From an uncultured Ruminococcus sp. (GTDB lineage: Bacteria; Bacillota; Clostridia; Oscillospirales; Ruminococcaceae): a stretch of 64,000 bases of DNA. This document shows positions 53,325-62,193 of this stretch, in pieces; position 1 is the stretch's first letter, and every line of letters begins with the position of its first letter. The position numbers were made by a program, and so were the translations under genes. The notes beneath the pieces were generated by a model. That model was not told where the DNA came from. It did no database searches and saw only the letters and a program-made list of their open reading frames with translations. The stretch is taken from the NCBI GenBank assembly GCA_902780505.1, contig CACZFN010000017.1, forward strand, positions 88,368 to 152,367, read 5' to 3'.

Positions 53325-56249
53325 TTACTTATAAACATCAAGGTCATCAAGCTTACGGGTGATCTCGTCGTTGATATCCTTATTGTACCAGAAGAGCGTA
53401 TCTCTTGCGTTATCAGCCTCGTTTACCACCTGTCTGAATGCGTTCATGATATTTCTTGTTACGCCGTAGGAAGCGGGGATTACAGGTATTTCCACCTGAG
53501 AATCGAGCTGTTCCTTGAGCAGAGCGTACTCAGAAGTTGTCCATGAAAGGTTTGCAAGTGCTTCAACGTTTGCTGTAGCGTAACGTCCCATTGTACCGAG
53601 GACAGCCTCAATATCCTGACCGTACTGTGTCTGGATATCCGTAGATGTGAACCACTTAGCGAAATCCCATGCGCCGTCAACGTCGGATGCCTTCTTAAAG
53701 ATAAGTATACCCGAACCTGCCGAGCTTGCAGCGTGGTTGATAGAGCCGTCCGGCTGGACAGTACCGGGAACAGGCTGGAAGCCCCAGCAGCCCTTGATCT
53801 CAGGGGCAGCCTTTGCGAGCTGGTTAGCAAAACCGTAGTTATTGATAACTATCGGCATATCGCCCATTCTGAAACGTGTAAATGCATCATATGTCTGTGA
53901 GAAGCTGTATGTTGTATAGAACTTTGTCCACTTATCGAAAGCGTTTACAGCTTCGGTTGTATCGAAGTTTGTCTTGGTCTGGTCTTCGTTATAGTAGTTT
54001 ACGCCCTGCTGGAGGAGGAGCATAGCAAATGTATTGCCTGCTTCTGTTGTAGCGGAGATCGCTGTAACGCCTGCCGAACCCATCTGAGCGAGGATAAGGC
54101 CGACCTCCATATAGTTACGCTGAAGTGCAGGGAGGACATCTATAAGACCGTCCCATGTTGTAAGATCTGTTGCGGGATCAATGTTATACTCAGAAAGGAT
54201 ATCCGAGCGGTAGAAAAGCATCGGGAAGTTCTGTTCAAGCGGCAGGCCGTATGTACCGCCGTTATACTGATACAGTACCATAGCATCCTTGGAGAAGTTC
54301 TTTGTCACCTCGTCATAGCCGTCAAGCTTTGACAGGTCAACAAGCACATCACGCGCCGCAAGCTGTATCGGGTAGTCACCGCCGATAAACATTGCTATAT
54401 CAGGGCCCTTGCCTGCGAATGTAGCTTCAACTATACCGCCGACAACGAGCTTTAAGTTTATCTTAGTCTTGGCATCAAGGTTATAGTCGTTATTGATAAG
54501 GTTTGTTACCACCTTGGCGTTATCTCTGCCCGTACCGATCCAGGCTGTCATAACGTCGCCGGAATCCTCGTCGATATCAGAGAGAGTATTATAATCCTCA
54601 AAGAAGGAACCTATGAACTTCGAGAAGCCATACGAAAGCGACTTGAAGAAGTTTGAGTCTGTTGATGTGAAGTCCTCGTCAGACGAGCAGATCTCGATAA
54701 GATCAACTTCAAGCGGCTGAGCGCGGTACTGTGATACCCATGAAGAAACCGCTGTGATATTATCCTTGATCTGTGACATCATAGAAGGTATTCTGTCAGG
54801 CTTATCAACACACTTATCAAGTATTATCGACATGGTTCTGAGCGTTACAGCTTCAGTACCGCCGGAACCGGAAAGCTCCTCGATCTTCTTCTGGGCATCT
54901 ATCAGCTGTTTGCTGTAGGTCTCAAAATCCTTTATACAATCAGGAAGAGCCTTGTCGATATTATAGTTATTGTATTCATCAGGTGAAGGACCTGTGATCT
55001 GTCTTATCTGTCTGTAATAGCTGTTTGTATTATAAACGATAGTATCGATCTCGTCCATTATCTCGCCTATCTCACCGGGTACAGCTTCAAGAGTAAGGGT
55101 ATTCTTACCGGATTCGAGATAGAAGTACATAGGATCATCACCAACGGAAGGTGCTGTAACAGTCCAGTCAGTATCATAGAAGAACTTGATCTGTTCAGCT
55201 TCCTGATAAGGCACCTTTCCATTTATATACAGGCGGCGGTTTGAATACATACCGCGCATCTGATCCTGTCTTGCCCTTATACCTATTTTATACCAGCCTG
55301 CACTGTCTACAGTAAACTCCCACGTTACAGCCTGAGTAGCTTGATTCCAGTTGCCCTGGCCGCCTATCGTGTTATACTTTTCCTTTGTAGGCGAGGAGCC
55401 GTTTGAGGAGGAAGTAAGATAGGAGGTATTATCAGATGTCGGGAACAAGGTCTTATCCGACTTATACTTGGCAAGCTCACCCTCAAGGGTTATCCTCTTG
55501 CCCGAAACGGAACCTGTATCGGGGCTTACGGATGAATAAGCGGGAAGTGCCTCGTGGTTATAGAACTTTAAGTATTCTACTGCGAACTGTGCCTTTTCAG
55601 AGTCGATCGTTACAGTATGCTTACCCGAATCAAAATAGAAATAAAGCGAATCGTTTGAAAGACCGTCTATATCCTCCAGATCCTTAGTCTGCCACATAAC
55701 GAGTTCTTTCTGTCCCGGGCGGATATCGTTACCCTTGGAGTTCGTTTCGATAACGCCCTCCTCCTTAGTATCGTTTATCCACACCTTGGGGAGTGTTATA
55801 CGCTCCGCCGTAGCGTAAGGACTCTGCCCGTCTATACGCAGGCCAAATTCAACGTCTGTTGTCGTTCCTTCAAGTGCTTCATAGCTTGCCTCCACACAGT
55901 AAAGGCCTGAAGTCTTGACATCGATATCAAACTCGACCTGACCTGTCTGGCTCGCCCATTTAAAGACGTCGTTCTTACCGTCAACGGTCTCGATACTATA
56001 GCTGATGCCCGAGTCTTCGACAGCTCTGAAGTCCTTTCCGTACACCGTGATCTCGTCGTTCGGACGTTCTGCGTCTTGATGTCTTTTCAGGTATGCGCTG
56101 TATGTATGTTCTCTCTTAGCCGCGTCTACCGCTTCAGCAGATGCTTCGGAAGCTGTCGAAGAATCCGCATATGCCGCAGGCACAAGAGAAAGCACAAGTG
56201 CCAAAGCCATAGCCGATGACGCTATACGTCTAAACCTTGTGTTTTTCAC
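53325..56249 (-). CDS. Giant extracellular solute-binding protein with two N-terminal beta ectodomains
   Basis: 974 residues, about twice the normal size. Signal peptide (cleavage near AYADSS) with no lipobox, so the protein is not lipid-anchored by sequence. Two carbohydrate-binding-module-like beta-sandwich domains follow: about 35-240 (VEFDIDVKTSGLYCVEASYE, LYFYFDSGKHTVTIDSEKAQ) and about 285-425 (VTWEFTVDSAGWYKIGIRAR, MYFYLESGKNTLTLEAVPGE), which share the same repeated motif order and so look duplicated. A helical linker (430-540) leads to a family-1 solute-binding domain (about 565-974; GKGPDIAMFIGGDYPIQL, NFPMLFYRSDILSEYNID, WDFAKWFTSTDIQ). It probably captures a complex glycan and delivers it to pair 1 and perhaps pair 2. 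Confidence 0.92.
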   Translation of the reverse strand: MKNTRFRRIASSAMALALVLSLVPAAYADSSTASEASAEAVDAAKREHTYSAYLKRHQDAERPNDEITVYGKDFRAVEDSGISYSIETVDGKNDVFKWASQTGQVEFDIDVKTSGLYCVEASYEALEGTTTDVEFGLRIDGQSPYATAERITLPKVWINDTKEEGVIETNSKGNDIRPGQKELVMWQTKDLEDIDGLSNDSLYFYFDSGKHTVTIDSEKAQFAVEYLKFYNHEALPAYSSVSPDTGSVSGKRITLEGELAKYKSDKTLFPTSDNTSYLTSSSNGSSPTKEKYNTIGGQGNWNQATQAVTWEFTVDSAGWYKIGIRARQDQMRGMYSNRRLYINGKVPYQEAEQIKFFYDTDWTVTAPSVGDDPMYFYLESGKNTLTLEAVPGEIGEIMDEIDTIVYNTNSYYRQIRQITGPSPDEYNNYNIDKALPDCIKDFETYSKQLIDAQKKIEELSGSGGTEAVTLRTMSIILDKCVDKPDRIPSMMSQIKDNITAVSSWVSQYRAQPLEVDLIEICSSDEDFTSTDSNFFKSLSYGFSKFIGSFFEDYNTLSDIDEDSGDVMTAWIGTGRDNAKVVTNLINNDYNLDAKTKINLKLVVGGIVEATFAGKGPDIAMFIGGDYPIQLAARDVLVDLSKLDGYDEVTKNFSKDAMVLYQYNGGTYGLPLEQNFPMLFYRSDILSEYNIDPATDLTTWDGLIDVLPALQRNYMEVGLILAQMGSAGVTAISATTEAGNTFAMLLLQQGVNYYNEDQTKTNFDTTEAVNAFDKWTKFYTTYSFSQTYDAFTRFRMGDMPIVINNYGFANQLAKAAPEIKGCWGFQPVPGTVQPDGSINHAASSAGSGILIFKKASDVDGAWDFAKWFTSTDIQTQYGQDIEAVLGTMGRYATANVEALANLSWTTSEYALLKEQLDSQVEIPVIPASYGVTRNIMNAFRQVVNEADNARDTLFWYNKDINDEITRKLDDLDVYK

Positions 56250-56351
56250 AATTTAGTCCACCTTTCTTACTGAATTTGCTGATATATTAAGGTATAAAAA
56301 ATCTATCCCGAAGCAGGGGAAGCCTCAGCATCTTGCCCCGCGTGTGAAACT

Positions 56352-57299
56352 CTATGACGGGGGTACTATTTTAATACCCGTACCCGCATCATCAAGTTCA
56401 ACCCTGACTTTATCGCCGCCTTTAAGACCGAGAGCCTCAAGCTGTTCCTTTGGTATCTGGAGTCTGCCCGATCTATCGAGGACTGCAAGTTCCTCATGCG
56501 TCTGTTCTTCTTCGCTTTCCGCCTTTTCAGAAAGCATATCGCCCATTTCATCAAGTTCAGCTGCATAGGAGCGTTTTCTTACTATTTCCGAGCTGGTCCG
56601 GCCGTCCCTTATAGCGACCACCCTGTCGATATGGTTTGCAAGCTTCACATCATGCGTAACTATCACGACGGTTATCCCCTCGGACTTATTAAGTTCTTTA
56701 AATATATCAAGTATCTTATTTGAAGTCTTGGTATCGACCGAGCCAGTCGGTTCATCAGCGAGCAGCAGCCTCGGCTTATTTGCGAGCGCTATAGCTATTG
56801 CCACCCTTTGCTGTTCACCGCCCGACATCTGGTCAAGCCTTGAATTCTTCCTATGTGCAAGCCCCACCTTTTCAAGAAGTTCGGATGCCCGTTTCTTTCT
56901 TTCCTTAGCGGAGGAGAGTATCATAGGCATTTCAACATTCTGCTGTGCAGTGAGGTAAGGGATAAGGTTCCTTGCATTATTCTGCCACACAAAGCCGACA
57001 GTTTCACGCTTATATATCATATAGTCCTTATCCGAAAACTTCAGCAGGTTCTTGCCGTCGATATAAAGGCTGCCCGCCGACGGTCTGTCAAGGCCGCCGA
57101 GCATATTGAGCAATGTTGATTTACCGCTGCCCGAATTACCGACGATCGCCATAAGCTCACCTTTTTTCACATCAAGGTCAAGCCCCTGCAGTGCGACGAC
57201 TTCGACTTCATCAGTCTTATATATCTTGACCAGGTTTTCACACCTTATCATATATTCGCCGTCATTATTGTGTTCATTCACGGTGATATCTTCATTCAA
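56352..57299 (-). CDS. LolD/MacB-type ABC ATPase with C-terminal AbrB-like domain
   Basis: 315 residues. ATPase: Walker A GNSGSGKST (54-62), Q loop FVWQNNARNLIPYLT, signature MSGGEQQRVAIAIAL, Walker B LLLADEPTGSVD, H-loop VIVTHD. The short LolD/MacB-type body is followed by an acidic linker (about 240-270) and a swapped-hairpin AbrB/SpoVT-like tail (271-315: VLDRSGRLQIPKEQLEALGL, then GGDKVRVEL). The AbrB fold normally binds DNA or forms dimers; here it may dimerise or link the ATPase to gene control. TTG start overlaps the preceding ATPase gene by 8 bp. Sugar importers normally use MalK/MsmX ATPases with a TOBE/OB tail, absent here. Confidence 0.92.
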   Translation of the reverse strand: MNEDITVNEHNNDGEYMIRCENLVKIYKTDEVEVVALQGLDLDVKKGELMAIVGNSGSGKSTLLNMLGGLDRPSAGSLYIDGKNLLKFSDKDYMIYKRETVGFVWQNNARNLIPYLTAQQNVEMPMILSSAKERKKRASELLEKVGLAHRKNSRLDQMSGGEQQRVAIAIALANKPRLLLADEPTGSVDTKTSNKILDIFKELNKSEGITVVIVTHDVKLANHIDRVVAIRDGRTSSEIVRKRSYAAELDEMGDMLSEKAESEEEQTHEELAVLDRSGRLQIPKEQLEALGLKGGDKVRVELDDAGTGIKIVPPS

Positions 57300-57990
57300 C
57301 TATCTCACCGTCCTCTAAAGTATAGACCTTATCCGCGATCTCCACCATACTGGGATCGTGGGTGGTCATTATTATCGTCATTTTATCCCTTGCGACAAGC
57401 TCTTTGAAAAGCTTTACAACGTGAAGCCCGGTTGCCGTATCAAGCTCGGCAGTAGGTTCATCGGCAAAGATTATCTTCGGTTCATGCGCTATAGCCCTTG
57501 CTATCGCAACCCTTTGCTGTTCACCGCCTGACATTTCGGGCGGCCTGTGGTGCATACGTTTGGAAAGGCCGACATTTTCGAGGACCTCCCTCACGCGCTT
57601 ATCGCGCTGTTTATAGGGGTACCCTGCAAGGCGCAGGCCGAATTCGACGTTTTCATAAGCCGTCATACCCGACATAAGCGCCACCGACTGGAACACAAAC
57701 GCCATCTGATACCGCCTGAGGTCGTCACGCTTAGCTTCGGAAAGCTCAGTGATATCGTCGCCGTCAAAGTACACGCCGCCTGTTGTAGGCTTATCAAGTG
57801 CGCCCATTATATTTATAAGTGTGGTTTTACCGCTGCCCGAGCGCCCCCTTAAAATAGTGAGTTTACCCTTTTCGATATCGGCATTTATGCCCTTTAGTGC
57901 GTGGACAACGCTGCCGTCACCTATTTTAAAATCACGCCCGACATTTTTCACGGAAAGAATGACATCCCGCGTATTATCTGCATTATCCAT
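57292..57990 (-). CDS. LolD/MacB-type ABC ATPase
   Basis: 232 residues from ATG 57990 (GAGGATAAGC upstream). Walker A GRSGSGKTT, Q loop FVFQSVALMSGMTAYENV, signature MSGGEQQRVAIARAI, Walker B IIFADEPTAELD, and TTHDPSMVEIADKVYTLEDG at the end. Typical LolD/MacB size with no extra domain. First gene of the operon. With the AbrB-tailed ATPase it could form a heterodimer. No FtsX-type permease, the normal partner of this class, is encoded in the operon, so these ATPases probably drive the sugar-type permeases. Confidence 0.93.
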   Translation of the reverse strand: MDNADNTRDVILSVKNVGRDFKIGDGSVVHALKGINADIEKGKLTILRGRSGSGKTTLINIMGALDKPTTGGVYFDGDDITELSEAKRDDLRRYQMAFVFQSVALMSGMTAYENVEFGLRLAGYPYKQRDKRVREVLENVGLSKRMHHRPPEMSGGEQQRVAIARAIAHEPKIIFADEPTAELDTATGLHVVKLFKELVARDKMTIIMTTHDPSMVEIADKVYTLEDGEIVE

Positions 57991-58562
57991 AAGCTTATCC
58001 TCAATACAAGCACAAAACACTCACGCCGTTTTCACATTATCATTATCAAAAAACGCCCTGTACCATATTATATAGGGCGCAAAAGCGGCAGAACTGCGCG
58101 CCTCACTTGTGCATTTTGCACATACGAAAGCGCCGCCTTGCACGATAACAAGATGTAGTGAATTTGTTCAAAAAACTATACGTAGCTTGTGTATTTTGAC
58201 TTACTTTTAGTCAATTTAATCAAAAAGACGGTATTAGCCTAATCATAATTATACCAATTCGCAAAGGTTTTGTCAAGATAACGTAAACGTTTTAGGTTTA
58301 ATTTTTTTGTGCAAATTTTGCCTTTGTGCATTTTGCATACTGTGTGCCCGTATTTTTGTGCAGGGTGCAAAAACTATTTAAACAAGTTTTCAAAGATTTA
58401 CAATTCAAACGGGCATTATAACGATTACAAGCAAATTATTTGCAGAAAATTTACAATTGCGAGGATAATTTCTTTCTTGTTTTCGACAAAAATCTTCGGG
58501 GACAGGCTGTAATATTCTTATAGCGAGATTTCATATTTTTATAAAGAGGGTGTTTTTTCCAT
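57991..58562. promoter_or_regulatory. Divergent control region between the ABC operon and spoIIA operon
   Basis: No gene is seen in these 572 bp. For the ABC operon (minus) TTGACA (58271-58276), 17 bp, TATAAT (58248-58253) is a perfect promoter; a palindrome GTAAACGTTTTA (58283-58294) lies six bases upstream of its -35 box. At 58417-58429 TATAACGATTACA shares its ACGATTACA half with the LacI operators at 4368 and 5796. For the plus strand a Spo0A box (TTCGACA, 58482-58488) lies 75 bp before spoIIAA. Confidence 0.75.
58482..58488 (+). promoter_or_regulatory. Spo0A box upstream of spoIIA
   Basis: TTTTCGACAAAA (core TTCGACA, reverse TGTCGAA) matches the Spo0A site exactly. A sigma-H-like -35 element (GCGAGGATAAT) lies 20 bp upstream at about 58459-58469; the matching -10 box is weak. 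Confidence 0.75.
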
Positions 58563-58922
58563 ATGATCCCAATTACAGAATACGACAGTGAGCGAAAGAT
58601 ACTGACAGCACTTCTGCAAGGCGAGATAGACCACCACTGCGCAGGAGAGATACGCAGGTGTATCGACATAGCGATAGACAAATACTCCCCAGAGCTTTTA
58701 GCGCTTGACTTTTCGGGGGTGACATTCATGGACAGTTCGGGGATAGGGCTTGTTATGGGCAGATACAAGCTTATGAAGGAAACAGGCGGCGAAACGATAG
58801 TTTTAAACCCACGCGATGACATAAGGAAGCTTATGGAGCTTGCATCACTCGGGCGGCTGACAAAAATTGCATACACTGCACATTCAGCAGCTAAAGCAAG
58901 CAGCGGCAGGAAGGTACCGTAA
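58563..58922 (+). CDS. spoIIAA: Anti-sigma F factor antagonist
   Basis: 119 residues, STAS domain. The phosphorylation loop LDFSGVTFMDSSGIGLVMGR carries the target serine (Ser58/59). In Bacillus, dephosphorylated SpoIIAA binds SpoIIAB and frees sigma F in the forespore. First gene of spoIIAA-spoIIAB-sigF, in the classic order. AGAGGG before the ATG and a Spo0A box upstream support control by Spo0A. The phosphatase SpoIIE is not in the window. Confidence 0.95.
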   Translation: MIPITEYDSERKILTALLQGEIDHHCAGEIRRCIDIAIDKYSPELLALDFSGVTFMDSSGIGLVMGRYKLMKETGGETIVLNPRDDIRKLMELASLGRLTKIAYTAHSAAKASSGRKVP

Positions 58923-58975
58923 CAAGCGCACAAAACCGAAAGGAGGAGGTACCCCCCGAAGGTACCGAAAAGACA

Positions 58976-59416
58976 ATGAAAAGAGAAGTAAAAAACAAAA
59001 TGAAGCTAAGCTTTATCTCACGCTCTGAAAACGAAGGGCTTTCGAGGATCGCGGTAAGCGCGTTTTTAAGCAGTGCCGGGGCTGATGCAGGGGTGATAGC
59101 ACAGCTGAAAACCGCTGTTTCGGAGGGTGTCACGAATGCTATAGTACACGGCTACAGAGGGATCACCGGAATAGTCACGCTTGAATGTACGATATACGAA
59201 AACGGGCTTATCAGAACGGTGATACGTGACAAAGGTACAGGCATAGAGGACATTGAAAAAGCCATGGAACCGCTTTACACCACCGCCCCCGAGGAGGAAC
59301 GCGCAGGGCTTGGCTTTGCGATAATGAAAAGCTTTTGTGACAGGATAAGGGTAAGAAGTGTGCCGGGCAAAGGCACAACTGTCACCCTTGACAAATACAT
59401 AGCAGAAAATGGATAA
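58976..59416 (+). CDS. spoIIAB: Anti-sigma F factor (serine kinase)
   Basis: 146 residues, GHKL ATPase fold: N box SEGVTNAIVHGY, G1 box VIRDKGTGIED, and AGLGFAIMKSF. It binds and blocks sigma F and phosphorylates SpoIIAA. The best ribosome site (AGGAGGAGG) is about 30 bases from the ATG; a nearer GAAGG is weak, so translation may be low or start at the Met codon at 59000. The stop overlaps sigF by 8 bp. Confidence 0.95.
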   Translation: MKREVKNKMKLSFISRSENEGLSRIAVSAFLSSAGADAGVIAQLKTAVSEGVTNAIVHGYRGITGIVTLECTIYENGLIRTVIRDKGTGIEDIEKAMEPLYTTAPEEERAGLGFAIMKSFCDRIRVRSVPGKGTTVTLDKYIAENG

Positions 59417-60065
59417 GCAGAGAGAAGCGCTTATAGAGGAAAACACGGGGCTTGTTCATCTTTGTGCGGGAAGGCTGAAGGGCAGAGGGATAGAATACGA
59501 GGAGTTATTTTCGGCGGGAATGCTCGGGCTTGTAAAAGCGGCAAGGGGATTTGACACAGACAGAGGTGTTAAGTTTTCCACATATGCTGTTCCTGTTATC
59601 CTCGGGGAGATAAAGCGGCTTTTCCGTGACGGAGGGCAGGTAAAGGTAAGCAGGTCACTCAAAGAGTTATCCCTTAAAATATCAAGAGCAAGGGAGAGCC
59701 ACATACGCACAAACGGCAGAGAGCCCACAACAGAGGAGCTTTCACAGATGCTCGGGGAAAGCCGTGAGAGGATAGTACAGGCGATATGCGCCATAATGCC
59801 CGCTGTCAGCCTGACAGAATGGGACGATGACGGAGAGAGCCAGACCGACATACCAACGCCCCCGCCCGACGGCGAGATAACCGACAGGCTTGCGCTTTAC
59901 TCGGCACTCGGCGAGCTTGGCGGGCAGGACAGAAAGCTTATTTATCTGCGCTTTTTCGAGGACAAGACGCAGTCGGAAACCGCAAAGATACTTGGAATGA
60001 CACAGGTACAGGTATCAAGGCGGGAAAAGAAGATAATCAGCGGGCTGAAGGAAAAGCTGATATAG
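59409..60065 (+). CDS. sigF: RNA polymerase sigma F (early forespore)
   Basis: 218 residues, shorter than Bacillus sigma F (about 255) but with all parts: region 2 (FSAGMLGLVKAARGFDTDRG, KFSTYAVPVILGEIKRLFRD), region 3 (VSRSLKELSLKISRARE, REPTTEELSQMLG) and region 4 (SETAKILGMTQVQVSRREKK). ATG overlaps the spoIIAB stop. It directs early forespore genes, possibly including the spoVAC gene at 35.6 kb indirectly through sigma G. SigB or SigG relatives look similar, but the spoIIA context settles it. Confidence 0.95.
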   Translation: MDKQREALIEENTGLVHLCAGRLKGRGIEYEELFSAGMLGLVKAARGFDTDRGVKFSTYAVPVILGEIKRLFRDGGQVKVSRSLKELSLKISRARESHIRTNGREPTTEELSQMLGESRERIVQAICAIMPAVSLTEWDDDGESQTDIPTPPPDGEITDRLALYSALGELGGQDRKLIYLRFFEDKTQSETAKILGMTQVQVSRREKKIISGLKEKLI

Positions 60066-60070
60066 CAAAA

Positions 60071-60101
60071 GACACCCCTGCCGATATACAGCAGAAGTGT
60101 C
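60071..60101. terminator. Terminator between sigF and typA; recurrent hairpin, copy 3
   Basis: GACACCCCTGC...GCAGAAGTGTC, the same 31-bp design as the copies at 21375 and 44477, with two arm mismatches. Lies between convergent genes. Confidence 0.75.
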
Positions 60102-60128
60102 TGATCCACTATTTTTACCATTCTGTTA

Positions 60129-61946
60129 TCAGAGCTTTGCCCTGTCCTTAGCACGCTGCGTATTGCTCAGAGTCTTTTTCCTGATACGGATATTCTTGGG
60201 CGTTACTTCAAGAAGTTCATCGTCAGCGAGGAATTCAAGGCTGTCTTCAAGGCTCAAAACTCTCGGCGGGATAAGGCGGAGTGCATCATCACTGCCGCTT
60301 GCACGAGTATTGGTCAGGTGCTTTTTCTTGCAGACATTTACCACAAGATCCTCCTGCTTGGGTGAAGCGCCCACTACCATGCCTTCATACACAGGGGTGC
60401 CGGCTTTAATAAAGAGCTCTCCCCTTTCCTGTGCGTTATAAAGGCCGTAAGTAACAGCTTCTCCGGTTTCAAATGCAACAAGTGAGCCTGTTGCACGCTT
60501 GGGGATATCACCCTTATACGGCTGATAGCTGTCAAACACGCTTGACATAATACCCTCACCCTTGGTATCGGTAAGGAATTCACTTTTATATCCGAAAAGT
60601 CCCCTTGCAGGGATAAGGAATTCAAGGCGCATTCTGCTCCCGACGGGGGCCATCTGTGTAAGTTCGCCCTTTCTGGCGCCTATCTTTTCCATTACGGGGC
60701 CGACACAGTCCTCGGGAACATCTATAACAAGGCGTTCAATTGGTTCATTAAGTTTACCATCGATTTCACGGTAGAGAACCCTTGGTGTAGAAACGCCGAG
60801 TTCGTAGCCCTCTCTGCGCATATTCTCTATAAGGATAGAAAGGTGCATCTCTCCCCTGCCCGCAACACGGAATGAATCGGTAGAATCGGTTTCGGACACC
60901 CTGAGGGAAACATCTTTGAGAAGTTCTTTGAAAAGCCTGTCACGCAGGTGACGGGAGGTAACGAATTTGCCCTCTCTGCCTGCAAAAGGCGAATCATTGA
61001 CAGAAAAGGTCATTTCCACTGTAGGCTCAGATATCTTAACAAAAGGAACGGCTTCAAACTCGCCGAAATTACAGATAGTATCGCCTATTGTGATATTTTC
61101 GATACCGCTTATACATACTATATCGCCTGCCTTTGCGCTGTCGCAGGGGACACGCTTTAAGCCCTCGATCTGATATATTGTAACTATCTTACCGCGGTAG
61201 GGCTTTTTGGTTTCATGGAAATCGCCTACTGTAACGTCCTGATTTACCCTGATCTCGCCGCGTTCTACCCTGCCGATAGCTATCCTGCCGACATACTCGT
61301 TATAGTCGATAGAAGATACGAGCATCTGCATTGAGCCTTCGGTATCAACTTCGGGCGCGGGTATATAGGAAAGTATCTCATCAAAGAGAGGGATCATATC
61401 CTTACCCGGTTCATCAGGCGAAAGGGAGGCTGTACCGTCCCTGCCAGAACAGTAGAGTATTGGAGAATCGAGCTGTTCGTCAGATGCATCAAGATCCATA
61501 AGAAGTTCAAGCACTTCGTCGCCGACTTCATCAAGCCTTGCATCAGGGCGGTCTATTTTATTTACAACTATTATGATCTTATGACCGAGTTCAAGGGCTT
61601 TCTGGAGTACAAACCTTGTCTGGGGCATAGGACCTTCAGCGGCATCAACGAGCAGTATAACGCCGTTCACCATTTTAAGAACACGTTCGACCTCGCCGCC
61701 GAAATCGGCATGGCCGGGGGTATCTATAACATTTATCTTTACGTCCTTATAGAATATAGATGTATTCTTTGCAAGGATAGTGATACCGCGTTCACGTTCG
61801 ATATCATTTGAATCCATCACCCTGTCATTTACTACCTGGTTTTCACGGAAGGTACCGCTTTGCTTTAACATTTCGTCAACGAGGGTAGTTTTACCGTGGT
61901 CAACGTGAGCGATGATTGCGACGTTTCTCAAGTCTTCTCTTATCAT
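60129..61946 (-). CDS. typA: Ribosome-associated GTPase TypA/BipA
   Basis: 605 residues from ATG 61946, eight bases after AGGA; a 9-residue upstream extension has no ribosome site. G domain: [51 protein letters not shown]-terminal BipA-specific region contains [18 protein letters not shown] and [16 protein letters not shown]. It binds the 70S ribosome or 50S precursors and helps assembly and growth under stress or cold. Monocistronic with its own promoter. Confidence 0.97.
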   Translation of the reverse strand: MIREDLRNVAIIAHVDHGKTTLVDEMLKQSGTFRENQVVNDRVMDSNDIERERGITILAKNTSIFYKDVKINVIDTPGHADFGGEVERVLKMVNGVILLVDAAEGPMPQTRFVLQKALELGHKIIIVVNKIDRPDARLDEVGDEVLELLMDLDASDEQLDSPILYCSGRDGTASLSPDEPGKDMIPLFDEILSYIPAPEVDTEGSMQMLVSSIDYNEYVGRIAIGRVERGEIRVNQDVTVGDFHETKKPYRGKIVTIYQIEGLKRVPCDSAKAGDIVCISGIENITIGDTICNFGEFEAVPFVKISEPTVEMTFSVNDSPFAGREGKFVTSRHLRDRLFKELLKDVSLRVSETDSTDSFRVAGRGEMHLSILIENMRREGYELGVSTPRVLYREIDGKLNEPIERLVIDVPEDCVGPVMEKIGARKGELTQMAPVGSRMRLEFLIPARGLFGYKSEFLTDTKGEGIMSSVFDSYQPYKGDIPKRATGSLVAFETGEAVTYGLYNAQERGELFIKAGTPVYEGMVVGASPKQEDLVVNVCKKKHLTNTRASGSDDALRLIPPRVLSLEDSLEFLADDELLEVTPKNIRIRKKTLSNTQRAKDRAKL

Positions 61947-62002
61947 TTTACCCGTCCTTTCGGTCATGATCATCCATTTTCATCTTAAAAACACCGAAAA
62001 AT

Positions 62003-62031
62003 ATTATAACGCTTAATAACCAAATTGTCAA
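62003..62031 (-). promoter_or_regulatory. typA promoter
   Basis: On the minus strand TTGACA (62026-62031), 17-bp spacer, TATAAT (62003-62008). Confidence 0.85.
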
Positions 62032-62113
62032 GGCGGTTTTTATACAATTTTCACAAATTTAATATATTCTCAAAATTTATGCAAAAGCGGATCTAACTGT
62101 CCAAAAATTTGCA

Positions 62114-62141
62114 TTGACAAATCCGTGATCCGTGTTATAAT
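62114..62141 (+). promoter_or_regulatory. Promoter of the small membrane protein gene
   Basis: TTGACA (62114-62119), 16-bp spacer, TATAAT (62136-62141), divergent from the typA promoter. Confidence 0.8.
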
Positions 62142-62193
62142 AGCATTGACAGAGCAAGACAGAACAAACATTCTTAAAGGACAGGTGAGTAAA

